Assembly: GCF_023243115.1 (NCBI RefSeq)
Contig: NZ_CP085081.1
Coordinates: 310,001-374,000 of the forward strand
Source of the DNA: Sediminicoccus sp. KRV36
Lineage (GTDB): Bacteria > Pseudomonadota > Alphaproteobacteria > Acetobacterales > Acetobacteraceae
Direction: 5' to 3'
Length of the DNA: 64,000 nucleotides
Shown here: in pieces, positions 8,266-15,331 of the stretch
Position numbering within the stretch: position 1 is the stretch's first letter
How the letters are laid out: every line of letters begins with the position of its first letter
Notes under the pieces: model-generated
What the model was told of the DNA's origin: nothing
What the model saw: the letters and a program-made list of their open reading frames with translations, nothing else
Database searches by the model: none
Made by a program: the position numbers and the translations under genes

Positions 8266-9404
8266 CAGCCGAGGATACGCGATTCCACCGGCCAGCGTGG
8301 CGTCGGGCCGGTGGGCCGCGTGGCATGGCCCAACCGGCCCAGCATCTGCACCTCGCCCGCGGCGGCCAGCAGGGCCGGCAGGGCGGCGCGCGGGCCGGCC
8401 ATCTCGGGATATTCCTGCAAGGCCTGGCTGACGGGATGCAGCGCCAGCCCCGCCCGGTTCGCCGCCAGGTTGAGCCGCAGCCAATCCCGCCCGGCGGCGA
8501 ATTGGTCGGCGCGCGATTGCCCCGGCGTGGTCAGCCAGACATAGGCGTTGGTGGCCGCGAGCATGGCGCGGTACTGGCCGACCATCATGCCGTGGCCGGG
8601 CTGGCCCGCCAGCATCGCCGCGCGCGTCAATTCGCCACGCGCCACCATCGGGTCCAGCGCGGGCCCCCACAGGGAAATGCCATCGGGCCGGGCCGTGACC
8701 TCGGCCGTGCCGAGGCGCATCAGATCCACGCTTTCGCGATGCGCCGCCTCGGTGGCGGCCTCGATCAGCCAGGCCTGCCAGACCAGGTCCCGAATGGCCT
8801 CCACCGCCGCATTTCGGGCGCCGAAGCTCCGGGGTTCCAGCAGGGCCGCGCGCAGGGCCGTAAGGGCCGCATCCGGCACCTCGCGCGCCATGTCGAAAGG
8901 CTGCTTGGCGGAGCGGCGGGTCGCGGCCGCGGCAAACAGCGGATCGGCCGCGGCCGCCCCCCGGAAGGTGATGCGCGCGATGGGGCGGGTATCCAGCCGC
9001 GGCTGGGGCTCACCTTCCGGGAAGGCGCTGATTTCGGCGGCGATGCCCTGCTGGGCGGCCGCCAGGCGCAGCAGCTCGGTGAAGCACCCCAGGCCGATCA
9101 GGATTTGCCGGTCCAGCGGATCGGTCACGGGCAGGCGGCGCTCGAGGTCCACATGCAGGAGGATGGTGTCCGACCCGATGAGCCGCATCAGCCAGGGCTG
9201 GCGATTATGCGGATTGGGCGCCAGCACGGCCCAGGCCAGGGCGGCGATGCGCGGATCGGCATGCGGGGCGACCTGCCAGGGGGCCAGAGGTCCCGCCAGG
9301 GGGGTGGCATCAGGTTGGGCGGCCACGGGCCGCAGCCAGCCATCGGCGAGGGAGAGCCAGAGGCCGGCGGCCTGGGTGGCGAGAAGGGAGCGACGAGAGA
9401 GCAC
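8265..9404 (-). CDS. Tat-exported nitroreductase-like protein
   Basis: A 379-residue protein related to FMN-binding nitroreductases of the Acg/MoeY-like group. The start is taken as GTG at 9404 because AAAGGA lies eight bases upstream and the protein then begins with a twin-arginine signal, SRRSLLATQAAGLWLSL. The motif LAPNPHNRQPWLMRL is the conserved flavin/substrate loop of this family; GLGCFTELLRLAAAQQG and GHGMMVGQYRAMLAATNAYV follow as expected. A long open frame upstream would read through the operator region and is rejected. The gene is co-transcribed with the marR gene downstream. Substrate is unknown; export of a nitroreductase-like fold is characteristic of only some members. Confidence 0.8.
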   Translation of the reverse strand: MLSRRSLLATQAAGLWLSLADGWLRPVAAQPDATPLAGPLAPWQVAPHADPRIAALAWAVLAPNPHNRQPWLMRLIGSDTILLHVDLERRLPVTDPLDRQILIGLGCFTELLRLAAAQQGIAAEISAFPEGEPQPRLDTRPIARITFRGAAAADPLFAAAATRRSAKQPFDMAREVPDAALTALRAALLEPRSFGARNAAVEAIRDLVWQAWLIEAATEAAHRESVDLMRLGTAEVTARPDGISLWGPALDPMVARGELTRAAMLAGQPGHGMMVGQYRAMLAATNAYVWLTTPGQSRADQFAAGRDWLRLNLAANRAGLALHPVSQALQEYPEMAGPRAALPALLAAAGEVQMLGRLGHATRPTGPTPRWPVESRILG

Positions 9405-9415
9405 GAGAGGTATCC

Positions 9416-9454
9416 TTTTGGTTCGATATCTAACCAAATAGTTCCATCTCGAAC
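9416..9454 (-). promoter_or_regulatory. Double palindromic operator, probable MarR binding sites
   Basis: Two related 14-base palindromes, GTTCGATATCTAAC (9421-9434) and GTTCCATCTCGAAC (9441-9454), start exactly 20 bases apart, that is, on the same face of the helix. The first is nested in a longer repeat TTTGGTT...AACCAAA (9417-9438). They sit immediately upstream of the nitroreductase GTG start in an AT-rich island. Size and form fit MarR-family operators, and a marR gene is in the same operon. Confidence 0.65.
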
Positions 9455-9548
9455 GAAATACAACTGCTTTTCTCGTGCCCGGGAGGGCTTGCCAGCCGCC
9501 CCGCCCCAGCCCATCACACGGCAACACCTGGGTGAGCCCTGAAGTTTT

Positions 9549-9732
9549 GCCTGGTCAGCTTTCGTCATTCCTGCGGAATGCCGGCTGAACAGGTGCCTGG
9601 TCAGCTTTCGTCATTCCCGCGGAATGCCGGCTGAACAGGTGCCTGGTCAGCTTTCGTCATTCCTGCGGAATGCCGGCTGATCAAGTGCCTGGTCAGCTTC
9701 CGTCACCCCTGGGGCATGACGGCTGATCAGGT
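9549..9732. repeat. Four tandem copies of a 46-bp palindromic unit
   Basis: Head-to-tail copies occupy 9549-9594, 9595-9640, 9641-9686 and 9687-9732. Each begins GCCTGGTCAGC and ends GGCTGAACAGGT or a close variant, so each unit can fold as a hairpin; the first three have a central CATTCCTGCGGAATG-type stem. Copy 4 is diverged in its centre and overlaps the 5' half of the TPP aptamer. There are no unique spacers, so it is not a CRISPR array. Confidence 0.9.
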
Positions 9733-9823
9733 TGCCGGGCTGAGAGGCGGGATGCATCCCGCGATCCCCAAATCCCTGTCATGGGGGAACCTGATCCGGT
9801 TCGTACCGGCGAAGGGAGCGGTG
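9704..9823 (+). promoter_or_regulatory. TPP (THI-box) riboswitch
   Basis: The conserved thiamine-pyrophosphate aptamer signatures are present in order: CTGAGA at 9740-9745, a P3a hairpin GCGGGATGCATCCCGC at 9747-9762, then AACCTGATC at 9788-9796, a P5 stem CCGG-TTCGTA-CCGG and GCGAAGGGA ending at 9817. P1 may be CACC (9704-9707) with GGTG (9820-9823). P2 is either GGGG (9711-9714) with CCCC (9766-9769) or CATGAC (9715-9720) with GTCATG (9778-9783); the latter gives a normal-length junction before P4. Downstream, CTCCAT (9863-9868) is complementary to ATGGAG (9887-9892), the likely ribosome-binding site of the next gene, which suggests translational control (inference). Confidence 0.88.
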
Positions 9824-9899
9824 CATCAGGCCTCCGGCGCACATGGCGCCGTGGGGCCCGCCCTCCATTCGCCCAAGGCGCGCCGCATGGAGAAGATGG

Positions 9900-11474
9900 A
9901 TGGAGCGTCGCAGTTTCCTGGCCCTCGCTGGCGCCAGTGTCTCAACCCCGGCCGCCGCGCAAACCACGCGTGCCCGGACGCTGCGCTTCATGCCGCAGGC
10001 GGCGCTGGCCGTGCTCGACCCCATCTTCAACCCGACCACCATCGTCACCACCCACGCTTATTGCGTCTTTGACACGCTCTATGGCGCCGACCGCGCCCTG
10101 CGCCCGCACCCGCAAATGGCGGCAGGGCACAGCGTCTCGGCCGATGGGCTGAGCTGGACCATCACGCTGCGCCCAGGCCTGCGCTTCCATGATGGCGAGC
10201 CGGTGCGCGCGCGGGACTGCATCGCCAGCATTCGCCGCTGGGCAGTGCGTGACGGCTTTGGCCAGGTGCTGATGCGCGCCGTGGCGGAGCTTTCCGCCCC
10301 GGATGACAACACCATCCTGTTCCGCCTGAACCGCCCCTTCCCGGCGCTGCCCGACGCCCTGGCCAAGCCCGGCGCCAGCCCCTGTTTTATGATGCCCGAG
10401 CGCTTCGCCACCACGCCACCGGACCGCGCCCTGGGCCCGGATGCGATGATCGGCTCCGGCCCCTGGCGCTTTCTGCCCGGCGAATATGTCGCAGGCTCCC
10501 GCGCGGCCTATGCGCGCAACGACGCCTATCTCCCGCGTGAGGAGCCGGCCGAAGCGGCTTCCGGCGGCAAGCGCGTGCATTTCGACCGGCTGGAGATCAT
10601 CTGGATTCCGGATGGCGGCACGGCCGCCGCCGCGTTGCGCACGGGTGAAATCGACTGGATCGAATACCCCCTGCCCGATCTGGTGCCCGTGCTGGACCGT
10701 GACCGCGGCACGCGCACGCAGATCTATGATCCCAACGGCTTCCTCGGCTTCATCCGCTTCAATCACCTGCACCCGCCCTTCAACGATGTGCGCGTGCGCC
10801 GCGCCATCCGCGACGTGGTGGTGCAGCCCGATTTCATGACCGCCGTCGCCTTGCCGCAGGATTGGCAGGAATGCCACGCGATGTTCCCCTGCGGCCTGCC
10901 AGGCGCCATGGAATTCCCGGCGGCACCCCGTGGCGAGGCGGCCATGCAGCGCGCCCGCGACGCCCTGCGCGAAGCCGGCTACGCCGGGGAGCCGATCATT
11001 CACATCAACCCGAGTGATTTCCCCGCCGTCACCCAGCAGGGCCGCGTGACGGTGGATCTGATGCGCCGCCTGGGCGTGAACATCCAATCGGTGGAGAGCG
11101 ACTGGGCCAGCATCATCGCCCGCCGCGCCAATCGCGCCCCGCCTGCCCAGGGCGGCTGGAATCTGCACAACACCAACGGCCCGGCGGCCACCATCGCGAA
11201 CCCCGCCGTCAGCTGGGCCATCCGCATGAACGGCGCCAATGCCTGGGCCGGCTGGCCGACCGATGAGGCGGTGGAAGCCCAGGTCGAGGCCTGGACCCTG
11301 GCCGCCGATGCGCAGAGCCAGGCGGCGGCCTTCCAGCGCCTGCAGCAATTGCTGTGGGAGGCGGTGCCGATCGCGCCCACCGGGCTGTTCCGGCTGCGCA
11401 CGGCGTTCCGGAGCGATCTGACCGGGGTGTTGCAGGCGCCCAACCCGATGCTCTGGAATCTGCGGCGGGGCTGA
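9900..11474 (+). CDS. ABC transporter substrate-binding protein, family 5, under TPP riboswitch
   Basis: A 524-residue periplasmic receptor of the peptide/nickel/opine class (SBP_bac_5). It starts with a twin-arginine signal, ERRSFLALAGASVSTPAAAQ; the fold is shown by HAYCVFDTLYGADRALRPHP, LSWTITLRPGLRFHDGEPV, ARDCIASIRRW and the late block FNDVRVRRAIRDVVVQPDFM. The ATG at 9900 has GGAG seven bases upstream. No permease or ATPase gene lies beside it. The riboswitch directly upstream implies that the ligand is thiamine, a thiamine precursor or a breakdown product, which is not the usual ligand class for this family; the dedicated thiamine receptors ThiB and ThiY belong to other families. Confidence 0.88.
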   Translation: MERRSFLALAGASVSTPAAAQTTRARTLRFMPQAALAVLDPIFNPTTIVTTHAYCVFDTLYGADRALRPHPQMAAGHSVSADGLSWTITLRPGLRFHDGEPVRARDCIASIRRWAVRDGFGQVLMRAVAELSAPDDNTILFRLNRPFPALPDALAKPGASPCFMMPERFATTPPDRALGPDAMIGSGPWRFLPGEYVAGSRAAYARNDAYLPREEPAEAASGGKRVHFDRLEIIWIPDGGTAAAALRTGEIDWIEYPLPDLVPVLDRDRGTRTQIYDPNGFLGFIRFNHLHPPFNDVRVRRAIRDVVVQPDFMTAVALPQDWQECHAMFPCGLPGAMEFPAAPRGEAAMQRARDALREAGYAGEPIIHINPSDFPAVTQQGRVTVDLMRRLGVNIQSVESDWASIIARRANRAPPAQGGWNLHNTNGPAATIANPAVSWAIRMNGANAWAGWPTDEAVEAQVEAWTLAADAQSQAAAFQRLQQLLWEAVPIAPTGLFRLRTAFRSDLTGVLQAPNPMLWNLRRG

Positions 11475-11507
11475 CCCGCCTTCGCTCAACCAGCACGCCG
11501 GCCCGCT

Positions 11508-12470
11508 TCAGCCCTGTGGCGGCCCAAGCACGCTGATCGCGGCCCGCACCCGCTCCCGCTGCGCGTCCACCACCCGCGCCAGATCCGCGGCACGGCCCGC
11601 CTGGGCCAGCATGCCGGCGGCACCGAGCCGGACCGAAACCTCGGGCGTGGCAGTGATTTGCGCCACCATCTCCGCCAGGCTGTCGCGCAGGCCCGCCGCC
11701 ATCCCGCGCCAGCCGAACAATGCGGTCGAGGGATCATAGGCAAGGGCGGGCAGCCCAAGCTCGGCCATGCCGGGAACCTCCGGCAGGGCCGGCGCGCGCA
11801 TCGAGGACGTCACCGCGAGGGGCCGCACCTTGCCCTCGCGAATGGCGCCCAGCAGCGGCGTGAGCGGCAGGATGCCGAGCTGGATTCGCCCCGCCGCAAG
11901 GTCGAGCACAGCAGGCGGTGAGCCGCGATAGGCGACATGCGTCAGCTCCAGCCCGCGCTCGCGCTGAAACAGCCGGAAGGCGAGTTCCATGAAGCCCGGA
12001 ACCGAATACCAGTTGAGTGTGTCAGGACGCGCGCCGGCGAGTTGCAGGAGGCCCGCCATGCCGGCCGCCGGCACCGCGGCATGGACGGCGAGGCACAGGA
12101 ATTCGCTGGCCATGATGGCGACGGGCAGCAGATCGCCCACGGGGTCGAAGGGGAGGCGGCCTGGCTGGGTAAACGGCACCGTGGAGGCGATGGTGCTGGG
12201 CGCCAGCAGCAGCGCCTCACCCGGCCGTGCGGTGGCATGGGCTTCCCCGGCGAGAAGCATGTTCGCACCGGGGCGGTTCTCCACGGTGAAGCTCTGGCCG
12301 AGCCTGCGGGACAGCCCCTCCGCCAGAAGCCGGGCCGCGAGGTCCAGGCCTGACCCGGCGGCGCCGCTGGTGATCAGCCGGACCGGGCGTTCCGGCCAGG
12401 ACGCGGCGCGGGCGCTGCCGATCGCGGCGGGGAGGAGGAGGCAGCAGCGGCGGGTGAGGCGGGTTTGCAT
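11508..12470 (-). CDS. Bug-type (TctC) tripartite tricarboxylate receptor
   Basis: A 320-residue periplasmic solute receptor of the Bug family, which is hugely expanded in some beta- and alphaproteobacteria. A Sec-type signal (LTRRCCLLLPAAIGSARA) is followed by the family opening WPERPVRLITSGAAGSGLDL, then GQSFTVENRPGANMLLAGEA and LTHVAYRGSPPAVLDLAAGR followed by IQLGI. It is convergent with the family-5 receptor gene, and its 5' end lies inside the marR-family gene upstream on the same strand (97-base overlap). GAGGA sits eight bases before the ATG at 12470. Ligand unknown; many relatives bind carboxylic acids. No TctA/TctB permease is present here. Confidence 0.9.
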   Translation of the reverse strand: MQTRLTRRCCLLLPAAIGSARAASWPERPVRLITSGAAGSGLDLAARLLAEGLSRRLGQSFTVENRPGANMLLAGEAHATARPGEALLLAPSTIASTVPFTQPGRLPFDPVGDLLPVAIMASEFLCLAVHAAVPAAGMAGLLQLAGARPDTLNWYSVPGFMELAFRLFQRERGLELTHVAYRGSPPAVLDLAAGRIQLGILPLTPLLGAIREGKVRPLAVTSSMRAPALPEVPGMAELGLPALAYDPSTALFGWRGMAAGLRDSLAEMVAQITATPEVSVRLGAAGMLAQAGRAADLARVVDAQRERVRAAISVLGPPQG

Positions 12471-12988
12471 GGCAATGATTCCTCATGGGCTTTGGGCTTG
12501 CGGCGTGGCGGCTTCCGGCCCGCGCCAGGGCGCGCATGGGCCTCATGCGCTTCGATCAGGCGGGCCAGCAGGCCGAGCAAAGTCTGCCCCTCGGCTGGGG
12601 AGAGCGGGGCCAGGATGCGGCGCGCCGCGGCGCGTGTATGCTCGCGCAGGGTGTCCGAGAGCGCTTCGCCCTGGGGTGTCAGGGTGAAGGCGCCGGCCCG
12701 GCGATCCTTGGGCTGGATACCGCGCGCAACCAGGCCGCGCCGGACGAAGGCCTCCAGCGCCTGGCCGGCGGAGGTTGCGTCATGCCCGGTGGCGGCGGCG
12801 AGCCAGTTGCGGTCCATGCCTGGTGTGGCGCGGATCTGCGCCAGCAGCGCGACATGCACGGGCATCAGGTCGAGCGGCTGATACAGCTCGGCCTGGAAGG
12901 CATTGCAGATCTGGGCGAAGCGGCGCGCCAGATGCTGCGGCACGCCGCGGTGCAGATCGGGCAGGAGGGGGGCCGGGTTTGCAGTCAT
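12374..12988 (-). CDS. MarR-family regulator with long basic C-terminal tail
   Basis: A 204-residue protein. The winged-helix core spans about residues 20-140: MPVHVALLAQIRATPGMDRN, WLAAATGHDATSAGQALEAF and VRRGLVARGIQPKDRRAGAF, followed by LTPQGEALSDTLREHTRAAA. After about residue 155 the sequence turns into a proline-, arginine- and alanine-rich tail (RPGAGRKPPRRKPKAHEESL) that continues 97 bases into the downstream Bug receptor gene in another frame. The tail may be a by-product of the overlap or a coupling device. The gene is divergent from a transglutaminase gene, with palindromes in the 111-base gap. Confidence 0.82.
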   Translation of the reverse strand: MTANPAPLLPDLHRGVPQHLARRFAQICNAFQAELYQPLDLMPVHVALLAQIRATPGMDRNWLAAATGHDATSAGQALEAFVRRGLVARGIQPKDRRAGAFTLTPQGEALSDTLREHTRAAARRILAPLSPAEGQTLLGLLARLIEAHEAHARPGAGRKPPRRKPKAHEESLPCKPASPAAAASSSPPRSAAPAPRPGRNARSG

Positions 12989-12990
12989 AT

Positions 12991-13044
12991 GCGAAGAATA
13001 TTTCGCGGTAGCGAAGCTTGCAAGGAAAAACGAAGAATTCTTTG
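12991..13044 (-). promoter_or_regulatory. Two palindromic sites upstream of the marR-like gene
   Basis: GCGAAGAATATTTCGC (12991-13006) and CGAAGAATTCTTTG (13031-13044) share CGAAGAAT and are both dyads. They lie in the divergent promoter region between the MarR-family gene and the transglutaminase-like gene, an AT-rich patch in GC-rich DNA. Autoregulatory binding is the simplest reading. Confidence 0.55.
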
Positions 13045-13099
13045 CACTAATCTCACGCGGCCGATGTGACTTGCCCCCCGGCTGCGCTACAAGGTTCAC

Positions 13100-13951
13100 A
13101 TGTCTTCGACCCCCCAGGATGACGCCCGCGCCGCCCTCGACGCCGCCGGGCAGCTGCCCGATGCCGAGCTCGACCTCGCGGCCGTTGCGCTGCGATTCGC
13201 GCGGATCGACGCGCCCGAGGCGGATTGGCGCGGTGCCCAGGCGCTGCTCAGCCAGATCGCGCGCCGCGCTGTGGAACTGGCCAATGCCGACCCCGCTGCC
13301 GATGGTGGCGATACCGCCCGCAGGCGCGCCCTGCTGGCCCATCTCATCCATGAGGAATTCGGCTTCACCGGCGATGCCGAGACCTATGACGACATGGTGA
13401 ACGCCAACATCATCCATGTGCTGGAGCGCCGGCAGGGCCTCCCCGTGGCGCTCGGCATCCTCTGGCTGCACGCGGCCGAGGCGGTGGGCTGGGCGGCGCA
13501 TGGGCTGAACACCCCGGGCCACTTCCTGCTGGCACTGCCGCATACGCGCGGGCAGATCGTCCTCGATGTCTTCGCCGGCGGCACGCAGCTGCTGGCGCCT
13601 GAGCTGCGTGCGCTGATCAAGCGCGTCTCCGGCGAACAGACGGAGCTCAAGCCCGGCATGCTCGCCCCGATGACCAAGCGTGATGTGCTGCTGCGCCTGC
13701 AGAACAACATCAAGCTGCGCCGACTGCAGGCCAATGATCTGGAGGGCGGCCTTGCTGCCACGCGGGACATGCTGCGTGTGGCCCCAGGCCATGCCGGGCT
13801 CTGGCGCGAGATGGGCCTGATCGAGCATCGGCTGGAGCGCATCGGGGCTGCCTTGGCGAGCCTCGACAAGGCCCTCGAGATCGAGCCGCGCGGCGAAGCG
13901 GCGGCGCGCATCCGCGGCCTGGTGGAAGAGCTCCGCAACCGGCTGAACTGA
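13100..13951 (+). CDS. SirB1-like transglutaminase-fold protein with C-terminal TPR
   Basis: A 283-residue cytoplasmic protein. Residues about 40-190 match the SirB1/transglutaminase-like domain: LAHLIHEEFGFTGDAETYDD, VLERRQGLPVALGILWLHAA and GLNTPGHFLLALPHTRGQIV followed by LDVFAGG. The C-terminal third has two tetratricopeptide-like helix pairs (NDLEGGLAATRDMLRVAPGH; GLIEHRLERIGAALASLDKA followed by LEIEP). Such proteins are widespread and still lack a firm biochemical role. The start ATG at 13100 is unambiguous. It stands divergent from the marR gene and upstream of a BLUF gene 62 bases away. Confidence 0.88.
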   Translation: MSSTPQDDARAALDAAGQLPDAELDLAAVALRFARIDAPEADWRGAQALLSQIARRAVELANADPAADGGDTARRRALLAHLIHEEFGFTGDAETYDDMVNANIIHVLERRQGLPVALGILWLHAAEAVGWAAHGLNTPGHFLLALPHTRGQIVLDVFAGGTQLLAPELRALIKRVSGEQTELKPGMLAPMTKRDVLLRLQNNIKLRRLQANDLEGGLAATRDMLRVAPGHAGLWREMGLIEHRLERIGAALASLDKALEIEPRGEAAARIRGLVEELRNRLN

Positions 13952-14013
13952 GGCTTCACCTCTTCTTCATCATCCGGCGGGCACCCTGGCATCTCATCAG
14001 GGACGTGCCTTTC

Positions 14014-14409
14014 ATGCTCCGCCCGCTCACGCGCCTCACCTATTTCAGCGCCAACCTCATGCGCGGGCCGCGCTGGCGCGTGGCCGAGGAGGTTGGGGCG
14101 CTGCTGGCCGTGGCGCGCATCCGCAACGCGCATCTTCGCATCACCGGCGCGCTGGTCGTCACGGATGATTGCTTCGCGCAGATCCTGGAGGGCGAGGCCG
14201 AGGATCTGGACTGGCTGTTCCGTTCCATTCAGGCTGATCCTCGGCACTGCAACGTGACATTGATCCAGCGTGCCCTCGTGCCCGAACGGGCTTTCGCCGA
14301 TTGGGCCATGAGCCATGTGGAGACGGAGCCGCGCCGCCCCGCTGCGGGCGCCCTCCAGGACGAGACACTGTTCCAGCGCCTGGCCCATGCCGCGCATGGC
14401 GGGAGTTGA
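14014..14409 (+). CDS. Stand-alone BLUF-domain blue-light photoreceptor
   Basis: A 131-residue protein made of one BLUF domain, which binds FAD and senses blue light. The photocycle residues are in place: tyrosine in LTRLTYFSAN, asparagine in ARIRNAHLRITGAL, glutamine in DDCFAQILEGE and the tryptophan/methionine pair in RAFADWAMSHVE; DPRHCNVTLIQRALVPER is also typical. There is no attached EAL, GGDEF or cyclase domain, so it must signal through a partner protein. The ATG at 14014 has AGGGA ten bases upstream; an earlier GTG at 14005 has no room for a ribosome-binding site. It follows the transglutaminase-like gene on the same strand. Confidence 0.9.
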   Translation: MLRPLTRLTYFSANLMRGPRWRVAEEVGALLAVARIRNAHLRITGALVVTDDCFAQILEGEAEDLDWLFRSIQADPRHCNVTLIQRALVPERAFADWAMSHVETEPRRPAAGALQDETLFQRLAHAAHGGS

Positions 14410-14444
14410 CCGCGCATCTTGCGCGCCGAGGCGTGTGGCGCGCC

Positions 14445-14522
14445 CAGCTCCCCGACGCGCGTCCCGCGATCAGTTCCCCAACGCGCGTCCCGCGATCAGT
14501 TCCCCAACGCGCGTCCCGCGCG
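14445..14522. repeat. Three tandem copies of a 26-bp unit
   Basis: Copies lie at 14445-14470, 14471-14496 and 14497-14522. The second and third are almost identical and the first has two changes. The array covers the 3' end of the TVP38-type gene: the third copy encodes its last residues (GRALGN), and the stop codon lies at the copy 2/3 boundary. Confidence 0.88.
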
Positions 14523-15167
14523 ATGCCGCCGCATCAACCAAAGCCCCAACCCGACACTGACCGCCAGCAGAACGCCCGAAAGCGCCAGTTGCCAAATCCC
14601 ATCCACCCGCACCCCCTTGCCGAGCAGCGCAAACACCATGGTCTGCGGCAGATAGCCCAGTGCCGAGGCCGCCAGGAACGGCCAGGCCGGGATGGCTGAC
14701 ATGCCTGCCAGCAGGTTCAGCGCGAGGTTGTTTCCCACGGGGAAAAGCCGCAGCGCCAAAGCCGCGCCGAAAGGATTCTCGCGCAGGGTCTCCACCACGG
14801 GACGCAAATGGGGTCCGAACCGGCCAGCGAGCCGTCGCTCGGCCCAGCCCCGCCCGACCGCGCCGGCCCAGAAGAAAGCCAACGCGCAGCCCAGCAATTG
14901 CGCCGCCAGGGCAACGCCCACGCCGACCACGGCGCCAAAGGCATAGCCGGCGAGGAACGCCACGGCCTGGCGCGGCACACCCACCGCCGTGGCCAGGGCG
15001 CCGGCCAGCAGGAACAGGGTCTCGCCCAGCAGCCCCTGGTCGCGGATGTAGAGATCCACCCATTCCGTCCCGGGCGCGGCGCCCAGGGCGCGCAGCAGTA
15101 AGCCGCCCAGCGCCAGGCCAGCGACCATTAGCAGGATCTTCGCCAATCCTGCGGGCTTCGTGCTCAC
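14496..15167 (-). CDS. TVP38/TMEM64 (VTT-domain, DedA-like) membrane protein
   Basis: A 223-residue integral membrane protein with about five hydrophobic segments. The VTT domain is readable: VPRQAVAFLAGYAFGAVVG, LRENPFGAALALRLFPVGNN and LALNLLAGMSAIPAWPFLAA. Members are thought to act in lipid scrambling or envelope homeostasis; the exact role is unknown. The start is uncertain. The GTG at 15167 gives a normal-length protein, while an ATG at 15377 would add about 70 residues encoded by an in-frame 57-base repeat and would overlap the glycosyltransferase gene upstream. The shorter form is preferred because the extra part is repetitive and not family-like. Confidence 0.82.
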   Translation of the reverse strand: MSTKPAGLAKILLMVAGLALGGLLLRALGAAPGTEWVDLYIRDQGLLGETLFLLAGALATAVGVPRQAVAFLAGYAFGAVVGVGVALAAQLLGCALAFFWAGAVGRGWAERRLAGRFGPHLRPVVETLRENPFGAALALRLFPVGNNLALNLLAGMSAIPAWPFLAASALGYLPQTMVFALLGKGVRVDGIWQLALSGVLLAVSVGLGLWLMRRHRAGRALGN

Positions 15168-15329
15168 CGGCGATCCACGCCCTGGCGGAAGCGCGCCGGG
15201 CCGATCGCGGTCGGAATGCGGGACCGGCGATTCACGCCCCGGCGGAAGCGCGCCGGGGCGATCGCGGTCGGGCCCCGGGACCGGCGATCCACGCCCTGGC
15301 GGAAGCGCGCCAGGCCGATCGCGGTCGGG
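15166..15329. repeat. 57-bp tandem repeat, 2.9 copies
   Basis: Copies start at 15166, 15223 and 15280; the last is about 50 bases long. The unit (ACCGGCGATCCACGCCCTGG... and so on) is a multiple of three and keeps the minus-strand frame of the TVP38-type gene open, so it would be read as a 19-residue PDRDRPGALPPGRGSPVPG-type repeat if translation started upstream. It separates that gene from the glycosyltransferase gene. Confidence 0.9.
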
Positions 15330-15331
15330 TG

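Noticed and set aside
8265..8670. N-terminal extension of the first MarR protein to 280 residues
   Set aside because: The added part is antisense-type low-complexity sequence from another frame of the nitroreductase gene; the MarR fold starts at 8265.
9549..9732. Possible CRISPR array
   Set aside because: Repeats are contiguous 46-bp units with no variable spacers between them, and no cas gene is present.
9942..11489. A 515-codon minus-strand frame
   Set aside because: Antisense to the family-5 receptor gene, which has a signal peptide, ribosome-binding site, riboswitch and clear family motifs.
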